The notes beneath the pieces were generated by a model. The model was not told the origin of the DNA. It made no database searches and saw only the letters and a program-made list of their open reading frames with translations. Below, one piece after another: positions 34,712-43,356 of a stretch of 64,000 bases of DNA. The stretch covers positions 124,001 to 188,000 of the forward strand of contig JAJDDF010000006.1 in assembly GCA_029260455.1 (NCBI GenBank), read 5' to 3'. The translations under genes and the position numbers were made by a program. The stretch's first letter is position 1, and every line of letters begins with the position of its first letter. The stretch is from Phycisphaerales bacterium (GTDB taxonomy: Bacteria > Planctomycetota > Phycisphaerae > Phycisphaerales > UBA1924).

Positions 34712-36588
34712 TGCCGCCGACGCGAGATGAACAAATCGCGCAGATCGACGCTGTTCTGCGGCAACGATTCTTTCCGATCATCCTCTCCGTGGGGCAGGCC
34801 GGGACCGAGCAGGACGACACAAACCGTCTCTCCCGCTCTCTCGCCGCCTACGCACTCGTGGGCCTGTGTGATCTGGACGACGCCGGCGCAGCGGCATGCA
34901 TCACTGACGGCGGCAACGACGGCGGGATTGACGCCGCGCACTACGACCGCGCCAACAGCAAGTTAGTGCTCGTTCAGGCCAAGTTCAAGCGCAGCGGAGC
35001 GGCCCCAAGTCAGGCGGAATGCCTCGCCACGGTGAATGGCGTCAAGGCGCTGAGGGAGAAGCGGTTCGACCAGTTCAATGCTCAGTTTCAGAACCGCATT
35101 GATGAGCTCGAGGAAGCGCTGGATACCCCTGGCGTGGGAATCAGCATGGTCTTTGTCTACCTCGGTGATACGCTCGGTCCGCATGCGACGACCGACCTCG
35201 ACACTTACATCGCAGACGCGAACCGGGTCGCCGAGATCGTACAATGGCGAGACGGCGGGCTTGCAACCGTTCACAGCTGGCTAGTCGATGAACAGTCTCC
35301 CGGCTCCGTCACTGTCAATGTGACGCTGGAACTATGGAAATGTGTGACCGCTCCCCGGAAAGCGGTGTACGGGCAGATCACCGCGGCGTCGCTTGCCGCG
35401 CTGGCACAGCAACACGGGAAGGCTCTCTTTCAGCGCAACATCCGTCACTACCTCGGCACGTACGGCGTGAATGCGGCCATTGCGGAGACTGTTCGAGCGA
35501 AGCCCGGCGATCTCTTCTACCTGAACAACGGCATCACCATCGTCGCCGAGACAATCCGACCGGCGGGTGGAACAGAGGACAGTTGCGCGTTCGAGTTCGT
35601 CAATGCTTCGATAGTTAATGGCGCGCAGACCGCCGGCTCCATTCTGACGGCGTCACAGAACGGTGATATCTCACCGGACGCCCGGCTACTTGTGACGATC
35701 GTTGAGATCGGGCAGGGTGCGGACGAACTCGCCGTTCGCATCACCCGCGCGCGCAACACCCAGAGCTTTGTCCGCGGCATCGACTTCGCGGCGCTCGATC
35801 CGACCCAGGAACGACTGCGGCGGGAACTCGCTTCCGCGAACTACTGCTACTTCTACCGCCCGTCTGCCGAAGCGCGGCTCGGCGGAGAACGGTCGATGAC
35901 CGTCGAAGAGGCAGCCATTGCGCTCGCATGCCTGTCGTTCACGCCGCTCAGTCGTTCGGATGTCGATCTGTTCAGGAACCAGAATCGCCGGGTACAGAAC
36001 GCCGTCGACTTTTCCGTTGCAGCGAAGAAGGAAATCTCGCGGCTGTGGGACCAGAGCGGCGAATTCTACCCACAACTCTTCGGCGACGCGCTCACAGGCG
36101 TCCGTCTGTGTCGCCTCGTGAAGGTGTTTCGCTTCCTGAACGAAGTCCTCGCCGCCTCGGAGCAATCCGAGAGCGTCAACGCGAGTCCAGACGCCTACCA
36201 CCGTCGGATGTTCTTCCGCCACGGCCGGTACTTCATCATGGGCTTCGTTGCCCAGCGATGCCGCGGCGTGCTAGGCCGAGCGGAGCATGAGCTGACTGAA
36301 GCAGATCGCACAGAGTTGTCGCGCGCGACGAACGAACTCGCCGAGGTCATCTACGCAGCATCGGAGGATCGGCAGGGCGAGAAGGGATACCTCTCCATCT
36401 TTCGCAACCTCACCGATGCGCAGCCGCTCGCGGACAAGGTGCTCCAGCGTCTCGCTGCGCCACGCGCGCCAGCCCCCGCTGCGGCGGACGCAGGTATCGT
36501 GCACGCACCGGCTGCCGCGCCCGCGGCAGATCCGCCTGCACCGAATCTTGGCCTGATACCTCCTGCCCCCAATGGACTCGCCCCGTGA
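34711..36588 (+). CDS. AIPR protein with restriction-endonuclease-like N-terminus
   Basis: A 625-residue protein of the AIPR (abortive infection phage resistance) family. The AIPR core is RNIRHYLGTYGVNAAIAETV, then DLFYLNNGITIVAE and FVNASIVNGAQTAGS. The N-terminus shows D70-G-G-I-D74 followed by VLVQAKF (Q89-x-K91), the D..QxK form of a PD-(D/E)XK nuclease. The C-terminus is a Pro/Ala-rich linker. The start is ATG 34711, eight bases after a GGAGG that lies inside the end of the helicase gene. AIPR proteins are linked to abortive infection; that this one cuts nucleic acid is an inference from the motif. Confidence 0.8.
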   Translation: MPPTRDEQIAQIDAVLRQRFFPIILSVGQAGTEQDDTNRLSRSLAAYALVGLCDLDDAGAAACITDGGNDGGIDAAHYDRANSKLVLVQAKFKRSGAAPSQAECLATVNGVKALREKRFDQFNAQFQNRIDELEEALDTPGVGISMVFVYLGDTLGPHATTDLDTYIADANRVAEIVQWRDGGLATVHSWLVDEQSPGSVTVNVTLELWKCVTAPRKAVYGQITAASLAALAQQHGKALFQRNIRHYLGTYGVNAAIAETVRAKPGDLFYLNNGITIVAETIRPAGGTEDSCAFEFVNASIVNGAQTAGSILTASQNGDISPDARLLVTIVEIGQGADELAVRITRARNTQSFVRGIDFAALDPTQERLRRELASANYCYFYRPSAEARLGGERSMTVEEAAIALACLSFTPLSRSDVDLFRNQNRRVQNAVDFSVAAKKEISRLWDQSGEFYPQLFGDALTGVRLCRLVKVFRFLNEVLAASEQSESVNASPDAYHRRMFFRHGRYFIMGFVAQRCRGVLGRAEHELTEADRTELSRATNELAEVIYAASEDRQGEKGYLSIFRNLTDAQPLADKVLQRLAAPRAPAPAAADAGIVHAPAAAPAADPPAPNLGLIPPAPNGLAP

Positions 36589-38393
36589 GTATGCAACGGA
36601 AGCAAAAACTCGAACTGACCTGGATCGGCAAGGAGAACAGGCCGCGGCTGGAGCCGCGCATCCTGCTCGAAGACGCCTCGATGTCGTATCACGCGCCTCA
36701 GCGCGTCTCTGAAAACGACCTTTTTGATAACCGCTTGATCTTCGGCGACAACCTCCTGGCGCTCAGGGCCCTGGAGGCGGAGTTTGCAGGGAAGATCAAG
36801 TGCATCTACATCGACCCGCCGTTCAACACTGGTGCTGCATTCGATCATTACGACGATGGGATCGAACACTCGCAGTGGCTGTCGCTAATGCGACAGCGCC
36901 TAGTACTGCTTCATGGATTGCTCTCCACTGAGGGCTCACTGTTTCTGCATCTGGATGACAACGAGGTCGACTATTGCAAGGTGCTCTTGGACGAGATATT
37001 CGGTCGGACAAACTTTGTAAACCGTATCTCGGTTGATGCGAGGGCACCTTCGGCATTCAGCACAGTGAATCCGGGAGTGTTCAAGGCGTCGGAGTACATA
37101 CTCTGGTACGCCCGTGACAAGGCACGGTTCTGGGAGCGACCGGTGCGCGTGCGGCGCCAACCAGACTATGCCTACAACAAATGGATCAAGAACCCCGGCG
37201 CGCCTCCAAGCGAGTGGACGTTCAGTACGCTCATGGAAGCATATGAATCCGCGGCAGCGTCCCGATCCCGTAGGCCAGACTCGCTGTTGGAGCACTTCAA
37301 CAAGTTCATCATTGAGAACGCGGATCGAGTGTGCCGCCTCGCATCAATCAGCGATAGTGGGGCGGGACAGTCTGTTGTCGATATGAAACGTGAATCCGAG
37401 AGAACTCCCGGCACCGTTCTGAAGGTAGAACGAGGCGAGGACCTCGACCCGGTCTACATCTTGGATGGACAGCAAGTAATCTTCTATTCCAAGAATGTTA
37501 CAGAGATCGATGGCGAGCTATGTGCGACTGCGCCATTGACAAATGTGTGGACGGACATCGCATGGGAGGGCATTGCCACTGAAGGTGGTGTCACATTCAA
37601 AAAGGGAAAGAAGCCGGAGCGACTCGTGAAGAGATGTCTTGAGCTCGCAACAAATCCGGGGGAGTGGGTACTCGACTCCTTCGCCGGTTCCGGCACGACC
37701 GGCGCAGTCGCGCACAAGATGGGTCGCCGCTGGATCATGGTCGAGCTCGGCGAGCACTGCCACACGCACATCATTCCGCGTTTGAAGAAGGTCATTGACG
37801 GCGATGATAAGGGCCGCGTCACCGAGGCGACCGGCTGGAAAGGCGGCGGCGGATTCCGCTACGCCCGCATCGCGCCGTCGCTGCTGGAAAAAGACCGCTT
37901 CGGGAACTGGGTCATCAGAAAGGAATACAACGCCGCGATGTTGGCCGAGGCCCTGTGCAAACTGGAGGGCTTCACCTACGCCCCGAGCGACAGCGAGTAC
38001 TGGCGGCACGGCTACTCGACCGAGCGAGACTTCATCTATGTGACCACACAGTCGCTGACGCGCGACATGCTGGTGAGTCTGAGCGACGAAGTAGGCGAGG
38101 ACCGCACGCTACTCGTGTTGTGCAAGGCGTTCCGGAGCCGGGCGGCATTCCCGAATCTGACGGTGAAAAAAATCCCCAAAGCGGTCATGGCGAAGTGCGA
38201 GTGGGGTAAGGACGACTACAGCCTGGCGATCAGCGCCCTGCCCGATGCCGAGCCAACTGCGGCACAGGACGAGGCGCCATCGACGCCGAAACGATCCGTC
38301 GCGCGTGGTTCAAGGAAGGCCAAGGCTGAGCAGGCAGCGTTGTTCGAGGTTGAGGCCTCGCCGGCGGGCGGAAAGAAGGGATCGCGCCGATGA
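36585..38393 (+). CDS. Type III site-specific DNA methyltransferase (Mod subunit)
   Basis: A 602-residue adenine-N6 methyltransferase of the beta class. The catalytic DPPF (77-80, IYIDPPFNTGAAFDHYDDG) precedes the SAM-binding DSFAGSGTTG, the motif order of type III Mod proteins. The variable region of about 140-330 between them would be the target-recognition domain. A GTG start at 36585 overlaps the AIPR stop (GTGA); ATG 36591 is an alternative. Both motifs look functional. The C-terminal 60 residues are low-complexity and basic. Mod works with the Res subunit encoded by the next gene, methylating one strand of an asymmetric site. Confidence 0.9.
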   Translation: MSMQRKQKLELTWIGKENRPRLEPRILLEDASMSYHAPQRVSENDLFDNRLIFGDNLLALRALEAEFAGKIKCIYIDPPFNTGAAFDHYDDGIEHSQWLSLMRQRLVLLHGLLSTEGSLFLHLDDNEVDYCKVLLDEIFGRTNFVNRISVDARAPSAFSTVNPGVFKASEYILWYARDKARFWERPVRVRRQPDYAYNKWIKNPGAPPSEWTFSTLMEAYESAAASRSRRPDSLLEHFNKFIIENADRVCRLASISDSGAGQSVVDMKRESERTPGTVLKVERGEDLDPVYILDGQQVIFYSKNVTEIDGELCATAPLTNVWTDIAWEGIATEGGVTFKKGKKPERLVKRCLELATNPGEWVLDSFAGSGTTGAVAHKMGRRWIMVELGEHCHTHIIPRLKKVIDGDDKGRVTEATGWKGGGGFRYARIAPSLLEKDRFGNWVIRKEYNAAMLAEALCKLEGFTYAPSDSEYWRHGYSTERDFIYVTTQSLTRDMLVSLSDEVGEDRTLLVLCKAFRSRAAFPNLTVKKIPKAVMAKCEWGKDDYSLAISALPDAEPTAAQDEAPSTPKRSVARGSRKAKAEQAALFEVEASPAGGKKGSRR

Positions 38394-41104
38394 GTGATGC
38401 GCTGCACCCACATGTCAACCCGATCGCGAGCCGACTGAGTTTGCGCCCGCCCCAGCGGGAATCGCTGGAGATTTTGGCGCGGGTCTGCGACATCATCGCA
38501 TTGGAGAAGGGCGCAGACCCGGCCGAAGCGCTGGCGGCGATTCAGGCCGAGTTCCCGAGCGTGTCCAGTTTCGAGCGGGAGTTCCCGTCGATTTGCTTCG
38601 CATTGGCCACTGGTGTTGGCAAGACGCTGCTCATGGGCGCGTTCATCGCGTACTTGTACCGCGCGCAGGAAGTGCGGAACTTCTTTGTGCTGGCGCCGAA
38701 CCTCACGATCTACAACAAGCTGATCGCCGATTTTACGCCGAACACGCCTAAGTATGTCTTCAGGGGCATCGCGGAGTTTGCCAACGAGCGGCCGGTGATC
38801 ATCACAGGCGATACCTATGAGTCGATGGCGGGCGCACTCTTCGACGAGCGCGATACATGCAAGGTCAACATCTTCAACATATCGAAGATCAACTCCGAGG
38901 TGCGCGGCGGGCGCTCGCCGCGGATCAAGCGGATGGCGGAGTACATCGGCCAGCCGTACTTTAACTACCTTGCGGGACTCGATGACCTTGTGCTCCTCAT
39001 GGATGAGTCACACCGCTACCGCGCCTCGGCGGGAGTGCGGGCGATCAATGATCTGAAACCGATCCTGGGCTTGGAGCTGACCGCGACGCCGTTCGTGGAG
39101 ACAAACAAGGGGCCTGTTCGGTTCAACAATGTGATTTACGACTACGCGCTGGGACGGGCGATGGAGGACGGCTTCGTAAAGGAACCCGCCGTGGTCACGC
39201 GAAAGGACTTCAACCCGGCGGGGATGGCGCCGGAGGAAATCGAGCGACTGAAGCTCGAGGACGGCGTGCGGCTGCACGAGAGCGTGAAGGTGGATCTGGA
39301 GACGTACGCGCGCGAGACGGACAATCAAATCGTCAAGCCCTTCCTGCTTGTGATCGCGCGAGACACCACGCACGCGGGGCAGTTGTTGTCATTGATTCAG
39401 TCCGACACGTTCTTCGAGGGGCGATACAAGGATAAGGTAATCCAAGTCGATTCCAGTATGACGGGCGCACAGGAAGACGAGATGATCCAGCGGCTCCTGG
39501 CTGTTGAGAGTACTGATGAGCCGACGGAAATCGTCATTCACGTGAATATGCTGAAGGAGGGCTGGGATGTCACCAACCTCTACACGATCGTGCCGCTCCG
39601 AGCTGCGAATGCTCGCACTTTGATCGAACAGTCCATCGGTCGCGGCCTGCGGCTGCCATACGGCAAGCGAACCGGCGTGATTGCGGTTGATCGGTTGAAC
39701 ATCGTTGCGCACGACAAGTTCCAAGAGATTATCGAAGAGGCGAATAGGCCGGGGTCGACGATTCGGCTTCAGCAGGTGGTTCTCGGCGATGAACAGCTTG
39801 CCAAGACGGTGACCGTTGTTGCGCAGTCTCAGTTGGCATCCGCGCTTGGCGTTCGCCCGCCGCATCAGACGTCCAGCACTGTGATCCCTCAAGCGAGCGC
39901 CGCGCCAGCGTTCACGACGCCAGCGGAACAACAAGCTGGGCTGATCGCCTACGAGGTGATGCGGCGGCTGGAGAACCGACCGGAGATAGCACCGAGCGCT
40001 GCACATTTGAAGAACCCTCAGGTTCAGGAGCACGTCGTCGAAGAAGTGGCGAGACAATTCCGGCCGGCCCAGCCCGACTTGCCTGGAATCAAGCCCGATG
40101 TGGACATCGCAGCGATTGTCGCCAAGACGGCCGCATTGATGGCGGACCAGACCATCGATATTCCGCGAATTCTCGTGGTGCCGACCGGCGAGGTCCGAAG
40201 CGGGTTCAAACCATTCACACTGAATTTGGAGTCGCTGAGATACCAGGCACCATCAGAGGAACTGTGGATTCAGCATCTCCGCACAAATACGCGAGAAGTG
40301 TTGGCTTTGGGTAAGGGCGGCATCGAGGAAGTCCGGCTCGAGGACTTCGTCGTCAGCGGGCTCGTGGACTTCGATGATGTGTCGTACGATGACCACGCGG
40401 AGCTTCTTTACGAACTCGCGAGTCAAGTGGTCCAGCATCTGCGCGGCTACCTCTCGGAAGATGACACGCGCAAGGTGCTTCGCTGTTACCAGCGACCCAT
40501 CGCCCAGTTCGTGAATGCGCAGATGCAGGAGCACTACTGGGAGGAGGCGAGCGGATATGAAGTGCGCATCAGCAAGGGGTTCACCGAGTTGAAGCCGTGC
40601 GCGTATACGGCAGCTGCGATTGAGACCGTTCGGGACTTCCGCGAGGCGCCAGCTGACAAGAGCAACATGGCGAAGTACTTGTTCGGCGGCTTCGAACGGT
40701 GCCTTTACCCGGTACAAAAATTCCATACGGATTCGGAGCGGAAGTTGGCCGTGGTCCTCGACAGGGACGCGCGCAAGTGGTTCAGGCCCGCGAAGGGGCA
40801 GTTCCAAATCTACTACCGATCTGGAGGTCATCACGCCGAGTATCAGCCTGACTTCGTTGCCGAGACTGACGCGGTGATCTACATGCTGGAGCCGAAGAGG
40901 AGCAGCGCGATGGAAGACGCTGACGTCCTGTCGAAGTGTGACGCCGCTGTCAAGTGGTGCGCGCAAGCGTCTGATTACTCGAAGTCGATCGCTGGCAAGC
41001 CGTGGCAGTATATTCTCGTGCCGCACGACGCCATCGCTTCAAACATGACCATTGGCGGACTGGCGAGTCGGTACGGAGTGGGTGGCGAGACGGTCAACGC
41101 CTGA
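38390..41104 (+). CDS. Type III restriction Res-like helicase-nuclease
   Basis: A 904-residue superfamily 2 enzyme. Walker A is ATGVGKTLLMG (K78), motif II LLMDESHRYRA (D205-E-S-H), then LELTATPFVETN and the ARTLIEQSIGRGLRLPYGKR motif VI. A C-terminal PD-(D/E)XK site is visible as D821 in QPDFVAETDA and E834-P-K836 in MLEPKRSS, so cleavage activity is expected. The gene overlaps the end of mod by four bases (ATGA). It is the last gene of the operon and ends 20 bases before a degenerate phage-gene copy. In type III systems Res cuts after meeting two unmethylated sites in head-to-head orientation. Confidence 0.9.
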   Translation: MSDALHPHVNPIASRLSLRPPQRESLEILARVCDIIALEKGADPAEALAAIQAEFPSVSSFEREFPSICFALATGVGKTLLMGAFIAYLYRAQEVRNFFVLAPNLTIYNKLIADFTPNTPKYVFRGIAEFANERPVIITGDTYESMAGALFDERDTCKVNIFNISKINSEVRGGRSPRIKRMAEYIGQPYFNYLAGLDDLVLLMDESHRYRASAGVRAINDLKPILGLELTATPFVETNKGPVRFNNVIYDYALGRAMEDGFVKEPAVVTRKDFNPAGMAPEEIERLKLEDGVRLHESVKVDLETYARETDNQIVKPFLLVIARDTTHAGQLLSLIQSDTFFEGRYKDKVIQVDSSMTGAQEDEMIQRLLAVESTDEPTEIVIHVNMLKEGWDVTNLYTIVPLRAANARTLIEQSIGRGLRLPYGKRTGVIAVDRLNIVAHDKFQEIIEEANRPGSTIRLQQVVLGDEQLAKTVTVVAQSQLASALGVRPPHQTSSTVIPQASAAPAFTTPAEQQAGLIAYEVMRRLENRPEIAPSAAHLKNPQVQEHVVEEVARQFRPAQPDLPGIKPDVDIAAIVAKTAALMADQTIDIPRILVVPTGEVRSGFKPFTLNLESLRYQAPSEELWIQHLRTNTREVLALGKGGIEEVRLEDFVVSGLVDFDDVSYDDHAELLYELASQVVQHLRGYLSEDDTRKVLRCYQRPIAQFVNAQMQEHYWEEASGYEVRISKGFTELKPCAYTAAAIETVRDFREAPADKSNMAKYLFGGFERCLYPVQKFHTDSERKLAVVLDRDARKWFRPAKGQFQIYYRSGGHHAEYQPDFVAETDAVIYMLEPKRSSAMEDADVLSKCDAAVKWCAQASDYSKSIAGKPWQYILVPHDAIASNMTIGGLASRYGVGGETVNA

Positions 41105-41124
41105 ACCGGCGGCATTGGTCAACG

Positions 41125-41366
41125 CTCACGCCTCCACAAACGACAACCCGAACTGATAGAACGCCCCGAAGTGGTAGAGCTCATCGTTCGTCGTCACGTT
41201 GATGGTCAGTGTGTGCGCGCCCCGCGGTGAGCTTCACCTGCTGGGGCGTGGGCGGGTCGGAGACGACCGGGCCTCATGGGAGCGCAGCCCTGGCTGCCGC
41301 CGGGCGCATGGGCGGAACCGACAAGCACGGCGTCCACCGACAGGCTCATCAACCCGAAGTCAGGGT
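41125..41366 (-). pseudogene. Degenerate copy of the end of phage gene 42734-43354
   Basis: About 240 bases closely similar to 42733-42972, including the shared start CTCACGCCTCCACAAA and the coding segment MSLSVDAVLVGSAHAPGGSQ. An extra C (GCGCCCCGCGG against GCGCCCGCGG) and other small changes break the frame. It is in the same orientation as the intact copy and starts 20 bases after the Res gene. With the intact copy it brackets the HTH-Mrr pair. Confidence 0.8.
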
Positions 41367-41368
41367 AG

Positions 41369-42424
41369 TTATTCCGTCTCGTCCTGTTCCTTCGCTGTCA
41401 CAGCCCAAATCCGTTTCAGTGGAATCTCCGCTTGGAGATCTGCATCGAGCTTGTCGTATACGTTGAGGAACTCATCGATCAGGTTGTTCTGATCCCAAAG
41501 GCGCACGCTAAAGAACAAGCGCGGCGCTTCTTGCAAGACGGTCTTCTTGAATCCGCCCCAACAAACGAGGAGACCTTGGTCGGCGCCAACGTGTTGCATC
41601 GTACCGACGAGTTGGTCGAGCGCCGGACGATCGAGCTGCGAGTCCTGGCTCTTGACCTGCACGCAGATGCGCGGGCGTCCAAAGCCGAGTGTATCCGGCG
41701 CCGCGAGGATATCGATGCCCTTATCTGGCCCTTTGTCGCTGTGATGAGTGGTGAATCCCTTCGCTTTCAGAATGGCTTCGACGATGTTTTCGAGAGCGTG
41801 GCCAGCGAAACTGGAATAAATCTGGCGCGCGATCTGGTCACGGGCGATCTGTTCGAGATCGAGATCAGCTACGGTGGTTTCGTCGGTCGCCTCGTCAGTG
41901 TCATCCCCCGCGGTGGCGGTCCGGGGCTTGGTGCCAACTGCCCTCCAGCCGTGTGATTGCATGCCGCGGACCCGAGCCTCTGCGTCGTTTCGTTTGATCT
42001 GGCAGACCGTCGTGAAGGCGCCCAGCGAGTTCAGGATGTCCTGATCGAAGTTCGTGCGCGGGATATCTGTCTCCAACCACTTGACAGCGCGGTAATGGTG
42101 GTACGGATCGTTCGCGTTGGAGTCGAACGTGTAGTCGCTGGTAATCTCGCCGATGTGGATCGTCTTTCGCTTGCTCGGGACGGCGACCCAGTCGCCAGGC
42201 GACATCTTTGTTGTGAATGCCCAGATCTGACCCGAGTTCTGGCGTCGCTTGCCGGGGCTAGCGTTGGGGTACACCTCTTCCAGAGTCTGAAGCAGTTGGT
42301 CCCGGTCCTTGATCTTCGTGAGATCTCGGTTGAGGCCGCCCCAGGTCAAGAAGATGCGCTGCTCGTCCATAAACTTGGACTCGTGCTCGCAGTGTCGACC
42401 TGATCTGTTGAGCCAAAGGGCCAT
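41369..42424 (-). CDS. Mrr-type restriction endonuclease (COG4127-like)
   Basis: A 351-residue enzyme. The N-terminal half (GQIWAFTTKMSPGDWVAVPS, IHIGEITSDYTF, HHYRAVKWLETDIPR) resembles the PUA/EVE-like DNA- or modification-reading domain of COG4127. The C-terminal Mrr_cat domain has Glu212, Asp238 (DKGIDILAA) and Q256-V-K258 (ICVQVKSQDS). Such enzymes usually cut modified DNA. GGAG lies six bases before ATG 42424, supporting the full-length start. It is preceded by a small HTH gene, 18 bases away, and ends directly at the degenerate phage-gene copy. Confidence 0.85.
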   Translation of the reverse strand: MALWLNRSGRHCEHESKFMDEQRIFLTWGGLNRDLTKIKDRDQLLQTLEEVYPNASPGKRRQNSGQIWAFTTKMSPGDWVAVPSKRKTIHIGEITSDYTFDSNANDPYHHYRAVKWLETDIPRTNFDQDILNSLGAFTTVCQIKRNDAEARVRGMQSHGWRAVGTKPRTATAGDDTDEATDETTVADLDLEQIARDQIARQIYSSFAGHALENIVEAILKAKGFTTHHSDKGPDKGIDILAAPDTLGFGRPRICVQVKSQDSQLDRPALDQLVGTMQHVGADQGLLVCWGGFKKTVLQEAPRLFFSVRLWDQNNLIDEFLNVYDKLDADLQAEIPLKRIWAVTAKEQDETE

Positions 42425-42442
42425 GTCATTCTCCGTCGGGGA

Positions 42443-42646
42443 TCATTTGTTTTTCACTTGCGCATCGTCGCCGAGCCAACGATCGATATCCGACTTGTGA
42501 TACCGCCAGTGCCGTCCGACCTTCTCGCCCGGGATGTCGCCTTCTGACGCGAACTTGTCTAGGGACAGCATCGAACCCTGGAGGTACGCCGATGGGTCGT
42601 CGATGGTCAGGTGGCGGCGCTTTGTTGGGGAACCGGTTCTTGCCAC
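42443..42646 (-). CDS. Small excisionase-type helix-turn-helix protein
   Basis: A 67-residue DNA-binding protein from a GTG start. LTIDDPSAYLQGSMLSLDKF and GEKVGRHWRYHKSDIDRWLG fit the HTH_17/excisionase pattern, a short MerR-like winged helix. A TAGTAT box lies ten bases upstream on the minus strand (42657-42662), so the mRNA may be leaderless. It probably controls the restriction gene that follows rather than acting in excision, since no integrase is near. Confidence 0.65.
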   Translation of the reverse strand: MARTGSPTKRRHLTIDDPSAYLQGSMLSLDKFASEGDIPGEKVGRHWRYHKSDIDRWLGDDAQVKNK

Positions 42647-42732
42647 GGAGGCGATGATACTAAGGTTGGGGACGGCTGCTGTGCCGCGAAGCCACCGCGA
42701 TGCTGGCGCTATGGTGTCACCTGGCTGGAGCC

Positions 42733-42972
42733 CTCACGCCTCCACAAAGCTCAAATCAAACTGATAGAACGCCCCGAAGTGGTAGAGCTCGTCGTTCGTC
42801 GTCGCATTGATGGTCAATGTGTGCGCGCCCGCGGTGAGCGTAACCTGCTGGGGCGGGGGCGGGCTTGAAACGACGGGGGCCATCGGCGCGCAGCCCTGGC
42901 TGCCGCCGGGCGCGTGGGCTGAACCGACCAGCACGGCGTCCACCGACAGACTCATCAGCTCGAAATCCGGGT
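42733..42972 (-). repeat. Intact copy of the imperfect direct repeat
   Basis: This is the 3' part of the phage gene at 42734-43354. It matches 41125-41366 over its length with scattered substitutions and a few indels. The two copies lie in the same orientation about 1.37 kb apart and flank exactly the Mrr and HTH genes. Confidence 0.85.
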
Positions 42973-43354
42973 CTTCGACCTCTCCAAGACCGGACCAGTC
43001 AATGGTCATGATCATGTTCACGGGCACGGTGATCGCCGCCGTCGCGGTGGCGGTTTGTGTGTTGGGATTGTGGCTCCGGCAGTTGAGGTCATCTTCCCAG
43101 TCGAGGCGCAGCCCAAGGCCGCCATTCAAGATCGTCCACGGGCTCGCGGTGACGCTGGCGGGATCGTCGTATGCGCGCAGCGCGCCATTCTGGCCACCAT
43201 CGATGAAGCCCTGATCAGTGAAGGACCAGGCCTGCGTGAACTCGATGCAACACGATGGGCACTGGCTGTCTGTATTGAAGACCGCAAGTTTGCCGCTGTC
43301 GAGCAGACCGATCTTGCCGCTGTCGCGCACGACGTTCGTTCCGGGCGTGCCCAT
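42734..43354 (-). CDS. Phage tail-tip or fibre protein, unknown
   Basis: A 206-residue protein with beta-rich composition. It holds a CPSCC cluster near residue 33 and ends in GAHTLTINATTNDELYHFGA, a carbohydrate-binding-like or immunoglobulin-like sandwich. It is the last gene of the tail module, two bases after the 451-residue gene, a typical place for a receptor-binding or tip protein. Its 3' third exists in a second, broken copy to the left. Confidence 0.55.
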   Translation of the reverse strand: MGTPGTNVVRDSGKIGLLDSGKLAVFNTDSQCPSCCIEFTQAWSFTDQGFIDGGQNGALRAYDDPASVTASPWTILNGGLGLRLDWEDDLNCRSHNPNTQTATATAAITVPVNMIMTIDWSGLGEVEDPDFELMSLSVDAVLVGSAHAPGGSQGCAPMAPVVSSPPPPQQVTLTAGAHTLTINATTNDELYHFGAFYQFDLSFVEA

Positions 43355-43356
43355 CG

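Noticed and set aside
31850-36588. Identification as the MZA system because of AIPR
   Set aside because: MZA has MutL-like and Z1 proteins beside AIPR; the GHKL gene in this window is 8 kb away and has other partners.
31850-41104. Identification as DISARM or BREX
   Set aside because: No DUF1998, phospholipase D, PglZ or BrxL-type protein is present; only an SNF2 helicase and a methyltransferase are shared.
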